Positions 1-5,220 of a DNA stretch of 5,220 nt are shown here, in pieces. The stretch is from the NCBI GenBank assembly GCA_019243975.1, contig JAFATL010000214.1, positions 1-5,220 of the forward strand, in the 5' to 3' direction. Each line of letters starts with the position of its first letter. Within the stretch, counting starts at the first letter, position 1. The stretch is from Actinomycetota bacterium (GTDB taxonomy: Bacteria > Actinomycetota > Acidimicrobiia > Acidimicrobiales > JAFATL01). The position numbers and the translations under genes were made by a program. A model generated the notes under the pieces. That model did not search any database. It was not told the DNA's origin and saw nothing but the letters and a program-made list of their open reading frames with translations.

Positions 1-747
1 CCCTTCGGTCTCCTCGATCTCGACCTGGTACTCGCGTAGGTCGTCCTCGCTCACCCAGGTGGCGATGAAACGCAGGTCGCGGTCGAGCTTGGCCCGCTGC
101 AGGCACGTCGCCACCAGCTGGAGGTACGAGAACGTGTGCTGCTCGAACAACTGCCGCGTCAGGTCGGCGATCGGCAGGTCGAAGCACGACAGTTCCTCGG
201 CCAGGGCGAAGACCGCGGGCGTGGTGTTGGAGTACTGGAACCGGCCCGTGTCGGTGACCAACCCGGTGTACAGGCACAGGGCCGCGTCACGGTTGAGCGA
301 CCAGCCCAGCCGGCCCGCCAGTTGGCGCACGACGACCGCGGTGGCGGCGGCGTCGGCGTCGATCAGGTTGATGGTGCCGTAGCGGTCGTTGGTCACGTGG
401 TGGTCGATGACGATCAGCTCGCGCGCGGCCTGCGCGGCCGGAGCCAGGTCGCCCAGGCGATCGATCGACCCGCTGTCGAACGTGACCATCACGTCGGGCG
501 CGGCCGGAAAGTCGCCCGGCTTGGTGGTGAGGTCGAGACCGGGGAGGAACGTGTAGTGCGGTGCCACCACGAACGGCTCCGACCACGAGGCCAGCGACGG
601 CTTGCCGTGGGCCCGGCACAGGTGGTGCATGGCGAGCATCGAGCCCAGCGCGTCGCCGTCGGGGCTCACGTGGCAGGCCAGCGCGACGGACGACGCCGCG
701 CTGATGGCCTCCACGGCCCGCTCGAGCTCACTCGTTGGCTGCGTCAC
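1..747 (-). CDS. nrnA: DHH/DHHA1 phosphoesterase, NrnA-like (3' end outside window)
   Basis: NrnA-family DHH enzymes use two metal ions, usually Mn2+, to hydrolyse nanoRNA, pAp or linear/cyclic dinucleotides; the M. tuberculosis homologue next to rbfA (Rv2837c, CnpB) acts on c-di-AMP and short RNAs. The visible 249 residues cover the DHH domain and run toward DHHA1; the family is about 320-340 aa, so the C-terminal GGGH substrate loop lies off the window. Metal ligands are all present: H26, D30 and D32 in HVSPDGDALGS, D91 in TFDSGSID, D115-H116-H117 in IDHHVTN, and D166 in GLVTDTGRF. GTG at 747-745 was chosen for its SD and for the N-terminus TQPTSELERAVEAI, which ends just before the first motif. 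A second GTG 11 codons later is possible. Substrate (c-di-AMP, pAp or nanoRNA) cannot be decided from the sequence. truB, a common next gene after rbfA, is not seen. Confidence 0.95.
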   Translation of the reverse strand, partial: MTQPTSELERAVEAISAASSVALACHVSPDGDALGSMLAMHHLCRAHGKPSLASWSEPFVVAPHYTFLPGLDLTTKPGDFPAAPDVMVTFDSGSIDRLGDLAPAAQAARELIVIDHHVTNDRYGTINLIDADAAATAVVVRQLAGRLGWSLNRDAALCLYTGLVTDTGRFQYSNTTPAVFALAEELSCFDLPIADLTRQLFEQHTFSYLQLVATCLQRAKLDRDLRFIATWVSEDDLREYQVEIEETEG

Positions 748-1099
748 CCTTGTGTATCTCCCGCAATATCTCTTCGACGCGAGTTCCCGTAGTTACTCCA
801 GAGTCGGACAGAAAGGAAAGTTGGGGCGTGCGCTTGAGGCGCACCTGCTTGGCCACGGCTGCCTGCAACCGCACCCTTTGCTCAGTTAACGCCTCAGCCA
901 CCTCGTTGGTGACGCCCGGCTCCAGCCCGGGGTCGAACAAGACCTTGGCGTGACGCAAGTCGGGGTCGACCACGACGGCGGTGATGGTGACCAGGCGCAA
1001 GCGGTCGTCGTCTTCGGCGACGCGCTCGAGCTCGTCGGCCAGCACCTCCTGGAGCAGGCGGTTCACCCGAGCAGTGCGGGGGTAGCGGCGCTCAGGCAC
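728..1099 (-). CDS. rbfA: 30S ribosome-binding factor RbfA
   Basis: RbfA is a KH-fold assembly factor that binds the 30S neck near the 16S rRNA 5' end and helps late maturation and cold adaptation. The product is 123 aa, a normal length for the family. The N-terminus PERRYPRTARVNRLLQEVLA matches the family, followed by RLVTITAVVVDPDLRHAKV (the strand with the conserved DPDLRHAKV), a helix EALTEQRVRLQAAVAKQV, and the C-terminal signature RLKRTPQLSFLSD at 87-99. The frame is open further upstream, but GTG at 1099-1097 was chosen because it has GGAG 7 nt before it and gives the family N-terminus. The start overlaps the end of ylxP by 8 nt and the stop lies inside nrnA (20-nt overlap), so translation of all three is likely coupled. 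Confidence 0.96.
   Translation of the reverse strand: MPERRYPRTARVNRLLQEVLADELERVAEDDDRLRLVTITAVVVDPDLRHAKVLFDPGLEPGVTNEVAEALTEQRVRLQAAVAKQVRLKRTPQLSFLSDSGVTTGTRVEEILREIHKGDAANE
758..762 (-). promoter_or_regulatory. Shine-Dalgarno GGGAG for the DHH phosphoesterase gene
   Basis: GGGAG inside rbfA lies 10 nt upstream of GTG at 747-745 and supports the start that overlaps rbfA by 20 nt. Confidence 0.55.
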
Positions 1100-1388
1100 C
1101 GAGGCTCTCCACGGAGGACCGGTCGACCGCGACGACCTCGGCCTCCGGGAACGACCACACGAACCGCTCCACCGCCTGCAGCACCTCCTCGGCATGGCCA
1201 GGGGTGGCCGCCACCGCGGCGACGCCGATGGCGGCCCGCTGCCACTTGTCCTGGAAGTCCACCTCGGCCGCCGCCACCTGATACCGCCGCCGTGCGCCTT
1301 CGATGATCGGCTTGATCACCGCCCGCTTCCCCTTCAGGGAGTGGGCGTGCGGGAGATGAAGGTCGTACCGGGCCGCACTTACGTACGT
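1092..1388 (-). CDS. ylxP: YlxP family (DUF503) protein, with apparent non-standard ACG start
   Basis: DUF503 proteins are about 90-100 aa and are encoded between infB and rbfA in Bacillus (ylxP) and actinobacteria; their biochemical role is not settled, though position suggests ribosome biogenesis. From ACG at 1388-1386 the product is 98 aa. It reads (M)YVSAARYDLHLPHAHSLKGK, the family N-terminus with the LHLP and HSLKxKR motifs, then VIKPIIEGARRRYQVAAAEV and DFQDKWQRAAIGVAAVA (conserved AEVD-x-QDxWQRA-x-GVA core), ending SSVESLGA. No ATG, GTG or TTG sits at the expected site. The nearest upstream in-frame start is GTG at 1466-1464, adding 26 residues that are only an alternative frame of infB. 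The first downstream one, GTG within KRAVIK, would delete the first strand. The gene overlaps infB by 10 nt and rbfA by 8 nt. Family assignment is firm; the start is uncertain. Confidence 0.9.
   Translation of the reverse strand, partial: TYVSAARYDLHLPHAHSLKGKRAVIKPIIEGARRRYQVAAAEVDFQDKWQRAAIGVAAVAATPGHAEEVLQAVERFVWSFPEAEVVAVDRSSVESLGA
1107..1110 (-). promoter_or_regulatory. Shine-Dalgarno GGAG for rbfA
   Basis: GGAG 7 nt upstream of GTG at 1099-1097 supports this start over further upstream in-frame starts within ylxP. Confidence 0.6.
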
Positions 1389-4180
1389 GGGATCTCGCGT
1401 TCCTCGTAGGTCTCGATGATGTCGCCCGGCTTGAGGTCCTGGAAGTCGGACAGGCCGATGCCGCACTCGAAGCCGCTCTGCACTTCGCGCGCGTCGTCCT
1501 TGAACCGCTTGAGTGACGTGATCGTGCCGTGCCAGATGATGACGCCCTCGCGGAGGAACCGGACCTTCGAACCGCGCGTGATCGTGCCGTTGCGCACGTA
1601 ACACCCGGCGACGGCGCCGACGCGCGGGATGCGGAACACCTCGCGCACCTCGGCCTCGCCCGTGACCACCTCTTCGAACTCGGGGGCGAGCATGCCGACC
1701 ATGGCGCTCTCCATGTCCTCGAGCACCTGGTAGATGATCTCGTACGTCCTGATCTCGACGTCTTCGGCCTCGGCCAGCTCGCGCGCCTTGCGGTCGGGCC
1801 GCACGTTGAAGCCGATGATGGTGGCGTTGGACGCGGCACCGAGCTGCACGTCGTTCTCGGTGATGCCGCCGACGGCGCGGTGCACGAAACTCAGCTTCAC
1901 CTCGTCGCGCTCGAGCTTCTTCAGGCTCTCGGTGAGCGCTTCCAGCGAACCCTGTACGTCGGCCTTGAGGATGAGGTTGAGGGTGGCGGTCTCGCCCCGC
2001 TGGATCTGCTCGAAGATGTCTTCGAGCTTGGCGCCGGTGCCGGTGGCGGCCGACGTCTTGCGCAGGTCGATCGACCGGTAGCGCTGCTCGCGCTGCTCGC
2101 CGATCGTCTTCGCCGTCTTGTCGTCGGCGGTCACGCGGAACACGTCGCCGGCGGCGGGCACGTCGTTGAACCCGAGCACCTGCACGGGCGTGGACGGCAG
2201 CGCCTCCTTGACCTGGTCGCCCTTGTCGTCGATGAGGGCACGTACGCGGCCCCACGCGGCGCCGGCCACGATCGGGTCGCCCACCCGCAGGGTGCCGTTC
2301 TCCACCACGACGGTGGCCACCGGGCCCCGGCCCGTATCGAGGTTGGCCTCGAGCACGATGCCGCGGGCGCGGCCCTCGGGGTTGGCGGTGAGCTCCTCGA
2401 CGTCGGCCACGAGCAGCAACTGCTCGATGAGCTCGTCGATGCCCTGGCTCTGCAGGGCGGAGATCGGCACCGTGATCGTGTCGCCGCCCCACGCCTCGGG
2501 CACCAGGCCCTGGTCGGACAGCTGTTGCATCACCCGGTCGGGGTTGGCGTTCTCGCGATCGATCTTGTTGATGGCCACCACGATCGGCACGTCGGCCGCC
2601 TTGGCGTGGTTGATGGCCTCGACGGTCTGCGGCATCACGCCGTCGTCGGCGGCCACGACGAGCACGACGATGTCGGTGACCTCCGCGCCGCGCGCCCGCA
2701 TGGCGGTGAACGCTTCGTGGCCCGGTGTGTCGATGAAGGTCACGAGCCGGCCGTCTTGCTCGGCCTGGTAGGCGCCGATGTGCTGGGTGATGCCGCCCGC
2801 CTCGCCCGCGACCACGTTGGCCTCGCGGATGCGGTCGAGCAGCAACGTCTTGCCGTGGTCGACGTGACCCATCACGGTGATGATCGGCGGGCGGGAGCGC
2901 TGGTTCTCGTCGTCTTCGTCTTCGTCGTCGTCGAAGTACTTGGCCTGGAGGAGCGCTTCCTTCTCCTCGCCCGGGTCGACGAGGCGGATCTCGGCGCCGA
3001 TCTCGGCCGCGAACAGCTCGATGGCGTCGTCGGACAGCGACTGCGTGGCCATGACCATCTCGCCCTGCTGCAGCAGGAAGCGCACGACGTCGGCGGCCGA
3101 GCGGTTGAGACGCGGACCAAGGTCCTGCGCGGTCGAGCCGCGCTCGACGATGATCTCGCCCTCGGGGACGGGCGCGTCGGAGGGCGTGTAGGTGGTGAGC
3201 TGCGTGGGCTCGAGCTCTTCGAGGTTGCGACGGCGTCGCGAGCGTCGGCGCTGGGGCGGGCGACCGCCGCGACCGGGGGGACCACCGCGTCCGCCGGGGC
3301 CACCACCGGGGCCACCACCGGGACCACCGCCCGGGCCGCGGCCGAGGCCGCCAGGCGCGGGACGGCCGCCGCCGTAGCCACCGCCACCGCCGCCACCGCC
3401 GCCGGAGCGCGGTCCGCTGAACCCGCCCTGACGCTGCCCACCGGGGGCGCCGAAGCTGCGAGGACCGCCACCACCACCGGGGCGGGGACCGCCTGCGGGC
3501 GCGGGCCGGCCACCCGCGCCGGGAGGCGGCGGGATGGGCTTGCCGCTGGCCGAGCGAGGCCCGGCCGGGGGCGGCGGGATGGGCTTGCCACTCGCCGACA
3601 GGGGCGGCCGGGGCGGGGCACCGGGGGGCGGCGGGGTCTGCCGACGCGGCGGGGCGCCCTCGCTCGGCGCGCTGGGCTGCGCAGGCGCGGGACGGGGCGG
3701 CGCTGCCGATGCGGCCGGCTGGGACGGAGCGGGCGCCGCGGGCCGGGGGGCGGGGCGCTCACGCTCGATGAGGTCGGGTTGCTCGCTCGCGGGCCGGCTG
3801 GTGACGAGGCGGGGATCGCGGCCCGACGAGGTGGCCGCGGCCGGGCGATCGAGGGGACGCTCCGACGGGGCCGGGGCCACCGGTGCGGCGGGCGCGGACT
3901 CGCTGGGCCGGGCGGCGGGGGCGGGTGCAGCCGCGGCCGGTTCGGCCGGGGCCTTGGTGGCGGCCTTGGCCTTGGGGGGCGCCGGCGGCTCCTCGGGCTG
4001 GACGGGACGGCGCAGGCCCTCGGCGTCGGCCTTGCGCCGGACGCGGTCGGCCTGGGCGTCCTCGATGCTCGAGGAGTGGCTCTTCACCCCGATGCCGAGC
4101 GACAACGCCAGCTCGAGGGCTTCCTTGTTCTCTAGCCCGAGCTCGCGGGCGAGCTCATAGACCCGGATCTTCTTTGCCAA
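1379..4180 (-). CDS. infB: Translation initiation factor IF-2
   Basis: IF-2 is the GTPase that delivers fMet-tRNA to the 30S subunit and promotes 50S joining. Full length, 933 aa. The TTG start is secure: an in-frame TAG lies two codons upstream and AKKIRVYELARELGLENKEA is the family N-terminus. Order: IF2_N motif 1-55; Pro/Ala-, then Gly/Arg-rich linker about 60-318, ending in RRRSRRRR (311-318); second IF2_N-like segment about 340-400; acidic patch DDDEDEDDE; G domain with G1 GHVDHGKT 438-445, G2 GGITQHIG 462-469, G3 DTPGH 484-488, G4 NKID 538-541, G5 SAL from 574; then domains II, III and C1. The C2 initiator-tRNA domain holds SLKRFKDD (K891, R892, F893) and ECG at 905-907, matching residues known to be needed for fMet-tRNA recognition in Geobacillus IF-2. 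All catalytic motifs are intact. The gene starts 8 nt after ylxR and overlaps ylxP by 10 nt. Confidence 0.99.
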   Translation of the reverse strand: MAKKIRVYELARELGLENKEALELALSLGIGVKSHSSSIEDAQADRVRRKADAEGLRRPVQPEEPPAPPKAKAATKAPAEPAAAAPAPAARPSESAPAAPVAPAPSERPLDRPAAATSSGRDPRLVTSRPASEQPDLIERERPAPRPAAPAPSQPAASAAPPRPAPAQPSAPSEGAPPRRQTPPPPGAPPRPPLSASGKPIPPPPAGPRSASGKPIPPPPGAGGRPAPAGGPRPGGGGGPRSFGAPGGQRQGGFSGPRSGGGGGGGGGYGGGRPAPGGLGRGPGGGPGGGPGGGPGGRGGPPGRGGRPPQRRRSRRRRNLEELEPTQLTTYTPSDAPVPEGEIIVERGSTAQDLGPRLNRSAADVVRFLLQQGEMVMATQSLSDDAIELFAAEIGAEIRLVDPGEEKEALLQAKYFDDDEDEDDENQRSRPPIITVMGHVDHGKTLLLDRIREANVVAGEAGGITQHIGAYQAEQDGRLVTFIDTPGHEAFTAMRARGAEVTDIVVLVVAADDGVMPQTVEAINHAKAADVPIVVAINKIDRENANPDRVMQQLSDQGLVPEAWGGDTITVPISALQSQGIDELIEQLLLVADVEELTANPEGRARGIVLEANLDTGRGPVATVVVENGTLRVGDPIVAGAAWGRVRALIDDKGDQVKEALPSTPVQVLGFNDVPAAGDVFRVTADDKTAKTIGEQREQRYRSIDLRKTSAATGTGAKLEDIFEQIQRGETATLNLILKADVQGSLEALTESLKKLERDEVKLSFVHRAVGGITENDVQLGAASNATIIGFNVRPDRKARELAEAEDVEIRTYEIIYQVLEDMESAMVGMLAPEFEEVVTGEAEVREVFRIPRVGAVAGCYVRNGTITRGSKVRFLREGVIIWHGTITSLKRFKDDAREVQSGFECGIGLSDFQDLKPGDIIETYEEREIPRT
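1400..1405 (-). promoter_or_regulatory. Shine-Dalgarno-like GAGGAA for ylxP
   Basis: GAGGAA within the last infB codons lies 11 nt upstream of the ACG at 1388-1386. It is the only purine-rich SD candidate near the homology-defined YlxP N-terminus, and its spacing is on the long side, similar to that of infB. Confidence 0.4.
3281..3345 (-). repeat. 12-nt repeats encoding GGGP units in the IF-2 linker
   Basis: CCACCACCGGGG-like 12-nt units recur on the plus strand and encode PGGGPGGGPGGGPGG, followed by RGGPPGRGGRPP. This is the Gly-rich, RGG-like part of the linker next to the Arg cluster RRRSRRRR. It is coding low complexity in a GC-rich genome. Confidence 0.7.
3506..3598 (-). repeat. 15-residue tandem duplication in the IF-2 linker
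   Basis: SASGKPIPPPPAGPR (residues 195-209) is followed at once by SASGKPIPPPPGAGG (210-224). On the plus strand GGGATGGGCTTGCC occurs at 3531 and again at 3576, a 45-nt period. A recent in-frame duplication in the disordered linker is the simplest reading. Confidence 0.8.
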
Positions 4181-4188
4181 CTGCTAGT

Positions 4189-4478
4189 TCAGTCCTCCCT
4201 GACCCCGCACGCGGCGCGGCCTTCCATCCTCGCACGTTCTGCAACTGTCCGACGAAGCGAAACCCCTGCGTCGCGGTGCACCTCGCCCCTGAGGGCCCGG
4301 CTGAAGGCGTCCCGCCGGACGGCCAGATCGATGCACGCCACCGAGCCTGCGCACAGCCAGGCACCCCGTCCGGGCAGGTGCCGGCCGAGGGCGAGACCAC
4401 CCTCAGCGGTGCGGACGACCCGTTCCAGCTCGTCCGCCGGCGCCTTCCGCCGGCAGCCGATGCAGGTGCGGGCCGGCG

Positions 4479-4482
<4 letters not shown>
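4189..4482 (-). CDS. ylxR: YlxR family (DUF448) RNA-binding protein, with apparent non-standard ATA start
   Basis: YlxR is a small nucleoid/RNA-associated protein encoded between nusA and infB in many bacteria. The frame, read by hand, gives 97 aa. It begins APARTCIGCRRKA (the family RxCxxCR signature, C7 and C10), continues DELERVVRT and LPGRGAWLC (family GRGAW/YL motif), and ends with a basic segment, RRDAFSRALRGE, before TGA at 4191-4189. The next upstream in-frame stop is TGA at 4533-4531. Between it and the Cys motif there is no ATG, GTG, TTG or CTG. ATA at 4482-4480 overlaps the nusA TAG as ATAG, has GGAG 8 nt upstream, and gives the N-terminus expected for the family. Extra cysteines at 44 and 50 (CxxC plus C-x5-C) could bind a metal, which is inference. 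Identity is strong; the start is uncertain. Automated callers may miss this gene because it lacks a legal start. Confidence 0.9.
4193..4199 (-). promoter_or_regulatory. Strong Shine-Dalgarno of infB, inside the ylxR end
   Basis: GGGAGGA overlaps the last ylxR codons and lies upstream of the infB TTG at 4180-4178, with 13 nt between the GGAGG core and the TTG. The strong SD at rather long spacing, combined with a weak TTG codon, suggests moderated initiation coupled to ylxR termination. Confidence 0.65.

Positions 4483-5220
<738 letters not shown>

Noticed and set aside
59..792. Plus-strand open frames opposite the DHH phosphoesterase gene
   Set aside because: The minus-strand frame has every DHH metal-binding motif; the plus-strand products show no family features.
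1381..1388. ACGTACGT palindrome at the infB/ylxP junction as a regulatory site
   Set aside because: Eight bases only, fully explained by the infB PRT-stop codons and the ylxP start; no second copy or operator context.
1389..2492. The upstream part of a 466-codon minus-strand frame that ends as YlxP
   Set aside because: Only the last 98 codons match a protein family. The rest overlaps the IF-2 G-domain-to-C2 coding sequence in another frame and is Arg/Gly/His-rich shadow sequence.
3281..3420. CRISPR-like or structural GC repeat cluster
   Set aside because: Units are contiguous, codon-phased and encode Gly/Pro repeats inside IF-2, with no spacers.
2872..3762. Minus-strand alternative frame of 296 codons within infB
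   Set aside because: Arg/Pro/Ser/Ala low-complexity translation of the IF-2 linker in the wrong frame.
1529..4135. An 868-codon open frame on the plus strand, antisense to infB
   Set aside because: It mirrors infB in a very GC-rich gene where stops are rare on the opposite strand. Its product is a monotonous H/D/V/G/R mix with no recognisable domain, while the minus strand encodes intact IF-2 throughout.
4177..4191. Small hairpin AACT-AGC-AGTT next to the infB TTG
   Set aside because: A 4-bp stem with a 3-nt loop is too weak to claim as a translational control element.
4155..4400. Short minus-strand frame of 81 codons between nusA and infB
   Set aside because: It overlaps ylxR in another frame; the ylxR frame shows the family motifs and this one does not.

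Overview
The window is a single minus-strand run of translation and transcription housekeeping genes, read from the high-coordinate end to the low end: nusA (3' part) > ylxR > infB > ylxP (DUF503) > rbfA > nrnA-type DHH phosphoesterase (5' part). Base composition is very GC-rich with strong G/C at third codon positions. The order matches the actinobacterial version of the nusA-infB operon: no ylxQ lies between ylxR and infB, and a DHH phosphoesterase directly follows rbfA, as Rv2837c does in Mycobacterium tuberculosis. The IF-2 N-terminus and the long Pro/Ala/Gly linker also fit Actinobacteria. I suspect a deep branch such as Acidimicrobiia, but that placement is a guess from memory of protein style, not a computed result.

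Layout: 4479-5220 is the C-terminal part of NusA (end of S1, both KH domains, and an acidic repeat tail). 4189-4482 is YlxR. 1379-4180 is full-length IF-2 (933 aa). 1092-1388 is YlxP/DUF503. 728-1099 is RbfA. 1-747 is the first 249 residues of a DHH/NrnA-like phosphoesterase that runs off the window. The genes overlap by 4, 10, 8 and 20 nt, and ylxR and infB are separated by 8 nt. There is no intergenic stretch long enough for a promoter or terminator, so this is one polycistronic, translationally coupled unit whose promoter lies beyond 5220.

The genes share a theme. NusA controls elongation, pausing and termination of RNA polymerase. YlxR is a small RNA-binding protein of the same operon. 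IF-2 brings initiator tRNA to the ribosome. RbfA matures the 30S subunit. NrnA-type enzymes clear nanoRNA, pAp or cyclic dinucleotides.

I see no mobile element, CRISPR array, RNA gene or defence system, and nothing that looks like a new multi-gene system. The point most worth a second look is start-codon use. None of the five visible gene starts is ATG. infB uses TTG, and rbfA and nrnA use GTG. ylxR and ylxP, the genes on either side of infB, have no ATG/GTG/TTG at the position fixed by homology; the best candidates there are ATA and ACG, each overlapping the upstream stop or gene end and each with an upstream purine-rich SD-like sequence.
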